This document shows, in pieces, positions 7,628 to 16,607 of a stretch of DNA of 64,000 nt; positions within the stretch are counted from its first letter, which is position 1; the number at the start of each line of letters is the position of its first letter. The notes under the pieces were generated by a model. The model saw only the letters and a list, made by a program, of their open reading frames with translations, searched no databases and was not told the DNA's origin. The position numbers and the translations under genes were made by a program. The stretch is from contig NZ_JAJPWV010000006.1 of NCBI RefSeq assembly GCF_021215455.1, positions 219,431-283,430 of the forward strand. Direction: 5' to 3'. The stretch comes from Mucilaginibacter roseus (GTDB lineage: Bacteria; Bacteroidota; Bacteroidia; Sphingobacteriales; Sphingobacteriaceae).

Positions 7628-9193
7628 TTAGTTCGTTCCCTGTGGTTTGGGTTGCTCTTTGCGCGGAATCATATCGGCACGCTGGGCGGTATGGTAAACA
7701 AACGATGCTACGATGGTAGCGGCTTGTTTCAGGTCGTCCTCAACCAGGCGGTCGTAAGTGTCCTGGTTGGTATGGTGGGTACGTGTGCCATAATCCAATG
7801 GGTCCTGAATAAACTGGAAGCCCGGGATGCCTACCGCGTCAAACGCCAGGTGGTCGGTACCACCGGTATTGCCAACGGTAACTGTGCCTGCGCCCAAATC
7901 TTTAAACGGATCAAGCCATGCCTTGAAAATCGGTCCGGCGGCACTATCACCCTGCAGGTAAATGCCGCGTATTTTACCGGTACCATTATCCAGGTTATAG
8001 TAGGCTGATATTTTTTTCTGATCAGGTTTCAGCTCCATCGTTTTAGGATCGCCAAGGTGGTTAAGCACGTAGTTACGTGAGCCATGTAAGCCTTGTTCCT
8101 CAGCACTCCATAAGGCAATGCGAATGGTACGTTTCGGTTTAAAGCCAACCGCTTTTAATATACGCATAGCCTCCATCATTACGGCGCTGCCTGCGGCGTT
8201 ATCTGTAGCGCCGGTAGCGGCATGCCATGAGTCAAGGTGACCGCCAAGCATTACTACCTGCTCTTTCAATTTTTTGTCCGTACCCGGAATTTCAGCAATT
8301 ACATTGTACTCCTGCATATCCTCAGTAAAGAACTGGGTCTTGATATCAGCCTCAAGCTCTACCTTCTGTCCGCCTTTTATCAGACGCAGAATGCGCAGGT
8401 AATCCTCTCCGCTGGTTTCCAGCTCAGGAGCAACGGCTTTGGCAGTATCAGCATATGATGCGCCGTTGGTGGTAAATACCGTACCATCGGTGCCGCGTGC
8501 CATACTTAGTATGAGGCCAACATTTTCAGTCTTTAAAAACTCATTAATGGCGGTACGCATTGCTCTTGCACGGCGCATAGCGGCAAACTGCGGCGAGTTG
8601 GCAAAGTTAGCCGGGCGCTGCTGGCGTGGGCCTTGCGGTTTAGCATCAGCCATTTTGGTTAAGGTGCTGTCGGCATAACGCTCGGCATCGGCGGTAAAGC
8701 CTGGTTTAAGGGTAGTGGCTACATCAAATATCACCACTTTGCCTTGCAGCTTGCCTTTGTATTTATCCAGATCGGTTGTAGTATCCGCTTTAATAAGTAC
8801 TACTTCGCTTTTAATAGGTCCGTTAGTACCGGGCGTCCAGGCTTTTGGTATGGCGATGATGGCATGATAGTAAGGCACGGTAATGGCGGCATAGTTTTTT
8901 TGCACTTCCCAACCTTTGCCAAATTTACCCCATGGCTCACGCTTGGCATTAACCAGTCCCCATTTAGTAAGCTGGCTTACCGCCCAGTTTTGTGCCCGTT
9001 TTAAACCCGGCGATGCAGCCAAACGCGGACCCGATACATCTGTAAGATAAAAAGCGGTTTCCATTACTTTTGAGCGCTGCAGGCCTTCCTCACGGATTTT
9101 TTGCACCATGGCAGCGTCAACTTTCTCCTGCGCAAACGCGCCGGATGCAAGGGCTGTTAATAACAAGCCCGGAATAAGTAGTTTTCGTTTCAT
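7628..9193 (-). CDS. Secreted M28 family zinc aminopeptidase/carboxypeptidase with PA domain
   Basis: The 521-residue protein has a signal peptide (LLLTALASGAFAQ). A protease-associated domain lies at about 125-235, interrupted by a proline/glutamine-rich loop near 185-200. The catalytic M28 domain shows GGHLDSW (His319), TDNAAG (Asp331), SAEEQGL (Glu365/366), a later YYNLDNGTG and HHTNQDTYD near the C-terminus, which together supply a two-zinc site. The likely role is extracytoplasmic peptide trimming. A minus-strand TAGTTTTG lies near 9225, so it is probably transcribed separately from the thioredoxin-like gene 90 bp upstream. Confidence 0.93.
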   Translation of the reverse strand: MKRKLLIPGLLLTALASGAFAQEKVDAAMVQKIREEGLQRSKVMETAFYLTDVSGPRLAASPGLKRAQNWAVSQLTKWGLVNAKREPWGKFGKGWEVQKNYAAITVPYYHAIIAIPKAWTPGTNGPIKSEVVLIKADTTTDLDKYKGKLQGKVVIFDVATTLKPGFTADAERYADSTLTKMADAKPQGPRQQRPANFANSPQFAAMRRARAMRTAINEFLKTENVGLILSMARGTDGTVFTTNGASYADTAKAVAPELETSGEDYLRILRLIKGGQKVELEADIKTQFFTEDMQEYNVIAEIPGTDKKLKEQVVMLGGHLDSWHAATGATDNAAGSAVMMEAMRILKAVGFKPKRTIRIALWSAEEQGLHGSRNYVLNHLGDPKTMELKPDQKKISAYYNLDNGTGKIRGIYLQGDSAAGPIFKAWLDPFKDLGAGTVTVGNTGGTDHLAFDAVGIPGFQFIQDPLDYGTRTHHTNQDTYDRLVEDDLKQAATIVASFVYHTAQRADMIPRKEQPKPQGTN

Positions 9194-9283
9194 ATTTTTA
9201 TACGTCAGTCAGTTTGATACCAAAACTATTTATTTTTAAGCTGAAGCGCTTTAACAATGTTGTTACAGGTTAAGCGCATGTTA

Positions 9284-9781
9284 TTACTTGGCTTTTTTGG
9301 CGTAGCTCTTCGGGTCAAGCGCGGCAGGCGACCATCCCTGAAGAAATTCCATCACCTTGGCTTTGCTATGCCCGTTGCCTTCTTCCAGGTAACCTGAGTT
9401 TTGCGTGTGCAGGCGGATGCCCTTACCATCCAATATTAAAAACACCGGAAAGCCGAAACGTTGCGGATAACCCAGCGAAGCAAGGGCTTCTTCATTCATG
9501 TTTTCCTTGCTGTAGTTCAAATGCACGGTTACGTAGTTCTCGTTCAGATATTTATTCAGGTCGGCATACTTGGTTACCAAATCGTTAAACCTTAAGCACC
9601 ATATGCACCAGTTACCACCTATTTGTAATAATACATTTTTGTGTTCTTTGGCGGCTTGTTTTACAGCAAGGCTTATCTGTTGTTTGGCGTCAGCATTGGG
9701 GTTATACAATTTGGCCGTATCCTGCGCGTTTACTATAGTAGCAGATACCGCGAAAAGCAGTATAAAAAGCAGTTTTTTCAT
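9284..9781 (-). CDS. Exported thioredoxin-family protein
   Basis: The 165-residue protein has a signal peptide (LLFILLFAVSATIVNAQ) and a thioredoxin-like fold with the redox pair C59-x-x-C62 in GGNWCIWCLRF. The cis-proline side is seen in RFGFPVFLILD. Proteins of this type (thioredoxin_7/DUF255-like) act as periplasmic thiol oxidoreductases or chaperones. The CIWC motif is unusual compared with the classical CGPC, so the redox potential may differ. It precedes the M28 peptidase gene on the same strand. Confidence 0.85.
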   Translation of the reverse strand: MKKLLFILLFAVSATIVNAQDTAKLYNPNADAKQQISLAVKQAAKEHKNVLLQIGGNWCIWCLRFNDLVTKYADLNKYLNENYVTVHLNYSKENMNEEALASLGYPQRFGFPVFLILDGKGIRLHTQNSGYLEEGNGHSKAKVMEFLQGWSPAALDPKSYAKKAK

Positions 9782-9883
9782 GGTGTTAGTTTTTTAAAAA
9801 TAAATGTAGTTTTTTAAAACAAAAGGTAATCAATTTTATATAGTAAAAATTGTTAATACTACCTTAAAAAGAGATGAATTTTT

Positions 9884-9974
9884 AGTTTTCCACATCGCGA
9901 AATGCCGATATTTTAATTTCCTACGGTAGGGTTTATCAAAAGGAGTGCACTGCCTTGTTGATATGTGGAAAACT
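9884..9974. promoter_or_regulatory. Inverted pair of DnaA-box-like sites upstream of nrdJ
   Basis: AGTTTTCCACAT (9884-9895) and ATGTGGAAAACT (9963-9974) are exact reverse complements 67 nt apart. Each core, TTTTCCACA, fits the DnaA-box pattern TTWTNCACA. The downstream copy ends 4 nt before the -33 element of the putative nrdJ promoter. Confidence 0.45.
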
Positions 9975-9978
9975 CAAA

Positions 9979-10009
9979 TTGTGTGCAACTCCTCTCGAGG
10001 GTAAATTTG
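9979..10009 (+). promoter_or_regulatory. Putative nrdJ promoter
   Basis: TTG (9979-9981), a 20-nt spacer and TAAATTTG (10002-10009) fit TTG-N19-21-TAnnTTTG. The start would be near 10013, leaving a 75-nt leader before the ATG at 10088. No B12-box was recognised in the leader or upstream. Confidence 0.6.
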
Positions 10010-10087
10010 ATTAAAAACTCTTATAGATTTCTTACTGACACACTAAATCATAAAGTTAAAACTGACAGATCAATAATATTATTAGCT

Positions 10088-13000
10088 ATGGGCAAAAACA
10101 TTCCAAAAAAATCAGCAGCATCAGGCGGCAAAGGGTTGAAATTCAGCAGGTATTTTACCACAGAAGGTACGCCTGTGTTCGACTTGTTTAAATATGAAAA
10201 GCGTTCATCAGTTATCCGCAATCCATCAGGCGATGCGGTGTTCGAGATGAATGACGTTGAAGTGCCGGCATCGTGGTCGCAGGTGGCAACTGATATTTTG
10301 GCTCAAAAATATTTCCGTAAAGCAGGTGTTCCGCAGGTCGACGGTACTTTAGGTTCCGAAAAAAGCATTAAACAGGTTGCACACCGTATGGCCAACTGCT
10401 GGAAGGAATGGGGTAGCCGCTACGGCTACTTCGCTACCCCACAGGATGCGCAGGTATTTTACGACGAGATAGTTTATACCATTACCGGGCAACTGGCGGC
10501 GCCAAACTCTCCGCAATGGTTCAATACAGGTTTACATACCTCATACGGCATTACCGGTAAACCACAGGGGCATTATTATATTGACCCGGTTACCGAAACG
10601 CTAACCAAATCAACCTCGGCTTATGAGCGCCCGCAGCCGCACGCCTGTTTCATTCTATCTGTTGATGATGACCTGGTGAACGAAGGCGGCATTATGGATC
10701 TTTGGGTACGTGAGGCGCGTATCTTCAAATACGGCTCTGGTGTTGGTACTAACTTTTCTAAAATTCGTGGCGAGAACGAAAAATTATCAGGCGGTGGTTA
10801 TTCATCAGGCCTGATGTCGTTCCTTAAAATTGGCGATAGGGCGGCAGGTGCCATCAAATCGGGCGGTACAACACGCCGCGCGGCCAAAATGGTTTGCCTT
10901 GACCTGGATCATCCTGAAATTGAAGGATTTGTAAACTGGAAGGTTGAGGAAGAGAAAAAAGTGGCCGCGCTTATTGCCGCCGGTTATTCATCTGATTACG
11001 AAGGCGAGGCTTACCGCACCGTGTCAGGCCAAAACTCAAACAACTCGGTACGTATCCCTAACAGTTTTTTCCACGCGCTAAACGAAGGTAAAAACTGGGA
11101 TCTTGTTGGCCGTATGAATGGTAAAACCGTAAAATCAATATCCTCACAAAAATTATGGGATGATATCGCTTTCGCGGCCTGGGCCTGTGCCGATCCGGGT
11201 GTACAGTATGATACCACCATCAACGAGTGGCATACCTGTCCTGAAGGTGGTCGCATCAACGCGTCAAATCCATGTTCAGAGTACATGTTTTTGGATAACA
11301 CCGCATGTAACCTGGCCTCCATCAACCTGGCGCATTTCTTTAACAAGGAAACCCGTGTGTTTGATGTAAAAGGCTACGAGCACGCCTGCCGTATATGGAC
11401 AGTAGTATTGGAAATTTCCGTACTGATGGCGCAATTCCCGTCAAAAGAAGTTGCCGAATTATCATACGACTACCGCACGCTTGGTTTAGGTTATGCCAAC
11501 CTGGGTTCGGCCTTAATGGTGAATGGCATCCCTTACGATAGTGATAAAGCCCGTGCTATTGGCGGCGCGATCACCGCTATCATGACGGGTACTGCATACG
11601 CTACATCGGCCGAGCTGGCCCGTGAGCTGGGTACCTTCCGCCGTTACGAGGATAATAAACAACACATGTTGCGTGTAATGCGCAACCACCGCTACGCGGC
11701 ATACAATTCAACCGAGAACTACGAAGGCCTGGAGATACTGCCTCCGGGAATTGACCAGAAGGTTTGTCCGGATTACCTGCTTTCTGCTGCTTGCAACGCC
11801 TGGGATAAGGCCGTTGAAATGGGCGAGAAATACGGTTACCGCAACGCGCAAACTACTGTTATTGCGCCAACAGGTACCATTGGTTTGGTGATGGATTGTG
11901 ATACGACCGGTATCGAGCCCGACTTCGCGCTGGTTAAATTCAAAAAACTATCAGGTGGTGGTTACTTTAAGATCATTAACCAGGCCGTGCCGGAGGCTTT
12001 GCAGAACCTGGGTTACAAAGAGCACGAAATTACCGCTATTGTAAACTATGCCAAAGGTGCCGCTACGCTTAAAGGCGCACCGCATATTAACCTGGAGAGC
12101 CTGAAGGCAAAAGGCCTTACCGATACTGAACTGGAGAAACTGGACAAAGCGGTTGTATCTGCTTTCGAAATATCATTCGCGTTCAACATCTGGACATTGG
12201 GTGAAGAAGCTATCAAGCGCCTTGGTTTTACCGCCGAACAATACAACGCGCCTGATTTTAACCTGCTGCGCGCTTTAGGTTTTAACAAAAAGCAAATTGC
12301 CGAGGCTAACGAATACGTTTGCGGTACCATGACCATTGAGGGCGCCCCTTACCTTAAAGAGGAGCACTACCCGATATTTGATTGCGCTAACAAATGCGGC
12401 GCTAAAGGCGAGCGTTACATCCACGCGCATGGCCACATCAAAATGATGGCTGCCGCTCAGCCTTTCTTATCAGGTGCTATATCAAAAACCATTAACCTGC
12501 CAAACGAGGCTAAGGTTGATGAGATAAAAGATTGCTACGAGCTATCATGGAAACTGGGCCTAAAGGCTAATGCGCTTTACCGTGATGGTTGTAAATTATC
12601 GCAACCGCTTTCCACCAAATCTGACGTTAAGGAAGAGGCCGAAGAATCTCTTGAATCTGTTGAGGAAGTATTGGGCGAAGCTGCCAACGTGAAGCTGAGC
12701 GACCTTACTGCCGACCAGGTTTTGGAAGCCGCGATGGCCATCATCGAAAAATCAAAAGATACCCGCTTTATGCGCCAGCTATCGCGCGTGGTGCAGAAGA
12801 AAAATCTGCCGTTTAAACGCCGCGGCTATACGCAAAAAGCCAGTGTTGACGGGCAAACGGTATTTGTTCGCACAGGTGAATATGAGGATGGTACATTAGG
12901 GGAGATATTCGTGGATATGCACAAAGAGGGCGCAACCTTCCGCTCGCTGATGAACTGTTTTGCCATTGCTGTATCAGTTGGTTTGCAGTACGGTGTGCCG

Positions 13001-13420
13001 CTGGAGGAATACGTGGAGAAATTTACCTTTACCCGCTTTGAACCGGCAGGTATGGTAATGGGCCACGCTAACATCAAGAGCGCTACTTCTATAATCGACT
13101 ACATCTTCAGGATGCTGGGTTACGAGTACCTTAACCGTACCGACCTGGTGCACGTAATTACCGAAGATAAAGCGGTAGTTGGCCACGGTTTTGACGACAG
13201 CGATTACAATACCGACGAAACCAACGTGTACACACCTGAGCCGGCTAAAGCGGTAACCGCTACCGAGAGCAAGGGCGGCGCTAAGCCGCAACTATCAGTT
13301 GACCTGAGCATGGGTGTACAAAGCGATGCGCCAAGCTGTAACGTTTGCGGCCATACCACGGTACGTTCGGGCACCTGCTACAAGTGTTTAAACTGCGGTA
13401 ACTCTATGGGTTGCTCTTAA
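10088..13420 (+). CDS. nrdJ: Vitamin B12-dependent (class II) ribonucleotide reductase
   Basis: The 1110-residue enzyme reduces ribonucleotides to deoxyribonucleotides using adenosylcobalamin. The ATG at 10088 (MGKNIPKKSAAS) is preferred; the in-frame GTG at 9965 would precede the promoter. Family motifs: GSGVGTNFSKIRG, NPCSEYMFLDNTACNLASIN, the catalytic PTGTIGLVMDCDTTG loop, and a C-terminal cysteine-rich tail (CNVCGHTTVRSGTC, CLNCGNSMGCS) that binds zinc or passes electrons. The length is typical for the long NrdJ type. A terminator follows at 13497. No NrdR-type box was recognised upstream; DnaA-like boxes are there instead. Confidence 0.96.
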   Translation: MGKNIPKKSAASGGKGLKFSRYFTTEGTPVFDLFKYEKRSSVIRNPSGDAVFEMNDVEVPASWSQVATDILAQKYFRKAGVPQVDGTLGSEKSIKQVAHRMANCWKEWGSRYGYFATPQDAQVFYDEIVYTITGQLAAPNSPQWFNTGLHTSYGITGKPQGHYYIDPVTETLTKSTSAYERPQPHACFILSVDDDLVNEGGIMDLWVREARIFKYGSGVGTNFSKIRGENEKLSGGGYSSGLMSFLKIGDRAAGAIKSGGTTRRAAKMVCLDLDHPEIEGFVNWKVEEEKKVAALIAAGYSSDYEGEAYRTVSGQNSNNSVRIPNSFFHALNEGKNWDLVGRMNGKTVKSISSQKLWDDIAFAAWACADPGVQYDTTINEWHTCPEGGRINASNPCSEYMFLDNTACNLASINLAHFFNKETRVFDVKGYEHACRIWTVVLEISVLMAQFPSKEVAELSYDYRTLGLGYANLGSALMVNGIPYDSDKARAIGGAITAIMTGTAYATSAELARELGTFRRYEDNKQHMLRVMRNHRYAAYNSTENYEGLEILPPGIDQKVCPDYLLSAACNAWDKAVEMGEKYGYRNAQTTVIAPTGTIGLVMDCDTTGIEPDFALVKFKKLSGGGYFKIINQAVPEALQNLGYKEHEITAIVNYAKGAATLKGAPHINLESLKAKGLTDTELEKLDKAVVSAFEISFAFNIWTLGEEAIKRLGFTAEQYNAPDFNLLRALGFNKKQIAEANEYVCGTMTIEGAPYLKEEHYPIFDCANKCGAKGERYIHAHGHIKMMAAAQPFLSGAISKTINLPNEAKVDEIKDCYELSWKLGLKANALYRDGCKLSQPLSTKSDVKEEAEESLESVEEVLGEAANVKLSDLTADQVLEAAMAIIEKSKDTRFMRQLSRVVQKKNLPFKRRGYTQKASVDGQTVFVRTGEYEDGTLGEIFVDMHKEGATFRSLMNCFAIAVSVGLQYGVPLEEYVEKFTFTRFEPAGMVMGHANIKSATSIIDYIFRMLGYEYLNRTDLVHVITEDKAVVGHGFDDSDYNTDETNVYTPEPAKAVTATESKGGAKPQLSVDLSMGVQSDAPSCNVCGHTTVRSGTCYKCLNCGNSMGCS

Positions 13421-13496
13421 CAAAGCAATAGATAACGCTGAAAGCAAAGGGCTTGGCCTAAAGCTTTCAGCCCTCTATAATAGTTAATTATACACC

Positions 13497-13532
13497 AAAG
13501 CCCTGCCTGCGTAAAGCTTGCAGGGCTTTTTT
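13497..13532 (+). terminator. Rho-independent terminator of nrdJ
   Basis: AAAGCCCTGC (13497-13506) pairs with GCAGGGCTTT (13520-13529) and a run of T follows to 13532. Confidence 0.85.
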
Positions 13533-13631
13533 ACCTTTCTAATCTTTCCCAAAAAGATTACTTAGCAATAGTTGGCGATTTGTGAATTAGTATTTTTAAG
13601 CACTTTTCATTTACAACAAGAATTGGGTATA

Positions 13632-14717
13632 TTATACCTTAATAATAATCTTCCGCTTATACAACACCCACATAATAATCCAAATAAGCAGCACCCAAAA
13701 CAAGGCCATTGCCAACGAAGCGTTTAATGGTGATAGGTAAGGCTCAAACCATAACTGGTATAAATTGAGCTTGCCCAAATAATGTGGTATGTACATGGAA
13801 AGTATATAGGCGGTTATAGCGTTCACACCAAACGGAATAAAAAAGGCGGTGAAACGCTTACGGCCGTTTACATCAATCAACCAATAACTAATTGCGAGGG
13901 CGATGGTTGCCAGACCGCCGGTATATAACACGAATGAGCTTGTCCACAAGGCTTTATTAATTGGGAAGAACATATCCCAAACAAGCGCCAGTACTACAGC
14001 AGCAACGCCGTAAGTCAGCATCCAGGTTACCTTAACACTGTCCTCGGCACCTTTTTGCTTAAGCCACGAGCCTACCCTTATACCGAATAAGCCTGTGCCA
14101 ATGGCAGGTAAGGTACCCAGCAAGCCCTCCGGATCCCAGGTGCGCGCCTGGCTCCATAAATGGTTTTCGGTAAATACTAAACGATCCAGCCAGGCACCCA
14201 TGTTTGTTTCGGGCTCCAGGTTGGCCGGGCCATGGCCTGGAACCGGCACAAAGCACATGATGATATAATAGCCGATCAGCGATAATGCGAAAACCCAATC
14301 GCGCGTACGCTGTGAGGTTTTAATATAGAGTATGGTACAGATGAAAAATACCACTGCAATGCGCTGTAATACTCCCGGTATACGCATGGTAGCCAGGCCC
14401 GGATGGAAAAGCAAGTGTGTGCCCAGGCTGATTATAATCAGCACCGCCATGCGGCGAAAGGCCGTCAGTATCATTTTACCATGATTGGCCGGATCCGCTT
14501 TTTTACTTTCCATCGCAAAAACGATAGATACGCCTACGATGAACAGGAAAAACGGGAAGATGAGATCGGTTGGTGTGCAGCCATTCCATTTGGAATGTTC
14601 AAGCGGAGCATAAATATGCTCCCAGGTGCCGGGGTTGTTAACCAGTATCATGGCGGCAACAGTAGCGCCACGAAAAACATCAAGCGATAAAAGGCGTTTT
14701 GAAACAGGCTGGTCCAT
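13632..14717 (-). CDS. Multipass acyltransferase of the heparan-alpha-glucosaminide N-acetyltransferase/NagX type (DUF5009)
   Basis: The 361-residue membrane protein begins RLLSLDVFRGATVAAMILVNN and continues NGCTPTDLIFPFFLFIVGVS, the signature of the HGSNAT/NagX/DUF1624-5009 group. About ten hydrophobic segments follow. Members transfer acetyl groups across the membrane onto amino sugars. It is divergent from anmK, which handles anhydro-N-acetylmuramate, so a shared role in cell-wall sugar recycling is likely. A minus-strand -7 element TATGTTTG lies at 14734-14741, 17 nt before the start codon. Confidence 0.85.
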   Translation of the reverse strand: MDQPVSKRLLSLDVFRGATVAAMILVNNPGTWEHIYAPLEHSKWNGCTPTDLIFPFFLFIVGVSIVFAMESKKADPANHGKMILTAFRRMAVLIIISLGTHLLFHPGLATMRIPGVLQRIAVVFFICTILYIKTSQRTRDWVFALSLIGYYIIMCFVPVPGHGPANLEPETNMGAWLDRLVFTENHLWSQARTWDPEGLLGTLPAIGTGLFGIRVGSWLKQKGAEDSVKVTWMLTYGVAAVVLALVWDMFFPINKALWTSSFVLYTGGLATIALAISYWLIDVNGRKRFTAFFIPFGVNAITAYILSMYIPHYLGKLNLYQLWFEPYLSPLNASLAMALFWVLLIWIIMWVLYKRKIIIKV

Positions 14718-14774
14718 CTAAATAGTTTATTCTCAAACATAAAAAATTATAGCAATTAAAAACGCCGATTGTAA

Positions 14775-14782
14775 TAACTTTG
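14775..14782 (+). promoter_or_regulatory. -7 element TAACTTTG close to the anmK start
   Basis: TAACTTTG matches TAnnTTTG. The predicted transcription start (about 14786) is only 4 nt before the ATG at 14790. No -33 TTG is evident at the usual distance. Confidence 0.45.
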
Positions 14783-14789
14783 ATTGAAC

Positions 14790-15977
14790 ATGGCACTTAA
14801 TCGCAACTTGCAGCAATTATTCAACATCGCCCAAAAAGATAATCGTGTGGGCGTAGGCCTGATGTCGGGCACGTCGCTGGATGGACTGGATATTGCCCTG
14901 TGCCGATTTACCGGGCATAGTATGCAAACGCAGTTTGAATTGTTGAACTTTGTAACCATTCCCTATAACGATAAATTTAAAAGCGAAATAAGACAGGTGT
15001 TCGCTAAAAGGCAGGCCGATCTTGAGCTGCTCACCCTATTGAACGCCCGGATAGGCCGCTATCATGCTGAATTGATATTGCAAGCGTTTGATGAATGGAA
15101 AATAAACCCTGCCGAAGTTGATTACATTGCCAGCCACGGCCAAACCATCTATCACGCACCTGCAAGGCAACATAATAGAACCGGTTACCCGGACGCCACC
15201 TTGCAGATAGGCGACGGCGACCATATAGCAGTAAAGACAGGCATCATTACCATCAGTGATTTTAGGCAAAAGCATATTGCAGGCGGCGGCGAGGGCGCGC
15301 CACTTGCTTTATACGGCGATGTGTTATTAGGCAGCAAAGCAGGTGAAGGCCGGTTGTTACTGAACATAGGTGGCATAGCCAACGCTACCTGGCTACCTGC
15401 TTCGCAAAATTTGAGCGAAGTGTTTAGTACCGATATTGGCCCCGGTAACACGTTGATTGATGCCGCTTGCAAAAAACACTTTGATCAACCGTATGATAAG
15501 GACGGCGCGATTGCCCTGTCCGGAATCGTAGATGAGACCTTATTAAATGCGCTGTTACAGCATGCTTTCTTTGAACAAGGGTTACCTAAAACCACAGGAC
15601 CAGAGGTGTTTAACCTTGCGTTTGTTGAACAGGTAATATCCACCTTAAAAGCTCATGAAATAAAACCGGCTGACCTGATTGCCACCCTAACAGCCTACAC
15701 TGCGGAAAGCATCGCACAATTCGTAAGTAAATACGTAAGTACTTACGTAAACATTTACGTAAGTGGCGGAGGAGCAAGTAATCCGGCCGTTATTAACTAT
15801 TTGAAAAAACGTCTTCCTGAGTCAAAAATATCAAATACAAACGTGCTGGGTATTAATCCGGATGCAAAGGAAGCTATATTATTCGCGCTTTTAGGTAACG
15901 AAGCCTTGGGCGGAGAACCTATTGCTATCGGTAATAACCCGGCGGTTTTGATGGGAAAATTCAGCTTTCCTTATTGA
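14790..15977 (+). CDS. anmK: Anhydro-N-acetylmuramic acid kinase
   Basis: The 395-residue enzyme phosphorylates and opens 1,6-anhydro-N-acetylmuramate during murein recycling. Motifs: VGLMSGTSLDGLD near the N-terminus, ASHGQTIYH, QIGDGDHIA, NIGGIANATW and TDIGPGNTLID, then YVSGGGASNP for the ATP site. The ATG at 14790 was chosen; a TTG two codons earlier is in frame. A short repeated stretch (residues about 313-324, YVSTYVNIYVS) is encoded around an 18-bp perfect palindrome at 15732-15749. The gene ends by overlapping its convergent neighbour by 7 nt. Confidence 0.96.
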   Translation: MALNRNLQQLFNIAQKDNRVGVGLMSGTSLDGLDIALCRFTGHSMQTQFELLNFVTIPYNDKFKSEIRQVFAKRQADLELLTLLNARIGRYHAELILQAFDEWKINPAEVDYIASHGQTIYHAPARQHNRTGYPDATLQIGDGDHIAVKTGIITISDFRQKHIAGGGEGAPLALYGDVLLGSKAGEGRLLLNIGGIANATWLPASQNLSEVFSTDIGPGNTLIDAACKKHFDQPYDKDGAIALSGIVDETLLNALLQHAFFEQGLPKTTGPEVFNLAFVEQVISTLKAHEIKPADLIATLTAYTAESIAQFVSKYVSTYVNIYVSGGGASNPAVINYLKKRLPESKISNTNVLGINPDAKEAILFALLGNEALGGEPIAIGNNPAVLMGKFSFPY

Positions 15978-16537
15978 GTATAGCTATACATACGTTCAAA
16001 CAGGCCGGGATAATTGGTTACCATACCATCACTATCAACGGTAAGCTCAGCTGTAAAACTACCATCTGCTACCTCAAATTTATAGGTCTGCTCATCAATG
16101 CACGTATAAGCTTGCTTAGTTGTAAATACGTTCCGCGCCATTACATCAAAATACAGCACTTCAATTTGCGCAGATTGGCCGGGTTTTATATTAAGACGAT
16201 TAACAGGCAGGCTATTGGTAAAAGGCGTAACGCTTATATCAACGTCAATACAATCGCAATGCAGGGGCTGAGCATCATTACCGCCGAGCCAGCCGCCGGC
16301 AATATTGACATAGTGCCAGCTTTGCGGACTCCCGTCGATGATATATTCGATATAAACTTCTTTGGCAATCCAGCTGCTATCAAGCAGTAAAGAGTAGTTG
16401 ATTTCAAAAGCCCGCTCATCTACCGTACCGGCAATGGCTGATGATACGGTAATATCTGTAGCTGATGCCGTAACCAAACAATGCTCCACCGATTTGTAGT
16501 CTGCAAGGCGCTTCCATATAACCACTTTCTCTTTCAT
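15971..16537 (-). CDS. Putative glycolipid-binding domain protein (PF06475 type)
   Basis: The 188-residue cytosolic protein shows the conserved pattern of the putative glycolipid-binding family: aromatic tryptophan near the N-terminus (VVIWKRL), INYSLLLDSSW, a GGWLGG loop, CDCIDVDISVTPFTNSLPV (a close match to the family's DVDL-TP-TNTLP motif) and DSDGMVTNYPGLFERMY at the end. Length equals the usual family length. No signal peptide is seen. Physiological ligand and role are not established for the family. Confidence 0.85.
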   Translation of the reverse strand: MKEKVVIWKRLADYKSVEHCLVTASATDITVSSAIAGTVDERAFEINYSLLLDSSWIAKEVYIEYIIDGSPQSWHYVNIAGGWLGGNDAQPLHCDCIDVDISVTPFTNSLPVNRLNIKPGQSAQIEVLYFDVMARNVFTTKQAYTCIDEQTYKFEVADGSFTAELTVDSDGMVTNYPGLFERMYSYTQ

Positions 16538-16553
16538 GTTTAATACAAACGCA

Positions 16554-16586
16554 AACAGCCCGCACTTGTTTATGGTGCGGGCTGTT
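16554..16586 (-). terminator. Terminator after the S41 protease
   Basis: AACAGCCCGCAC (16554-16565) and its exact complement (16575-16586) form a 12-bp stem with a 9-nt loop, 21 nt past the stop of the leftward S41 gene. The trailing T tract is weak (TTTGCGTTTG). Confidence 0.65.
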
Positions 16587-16607
16587 AACCAGTAATTTAG
16601 CTACATT

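Noticed and set aside
9896..10087. Cobalamin riboswitch upstream of nrdJ (AGGAG...CTGCC near 9941-9954)
   Set aside because: The B12-box and other conserved cobalamin-riboswitch segments are not present, and the best promoter (9979-10009) lies downstream of the candidate, so it would not be in the transcript.
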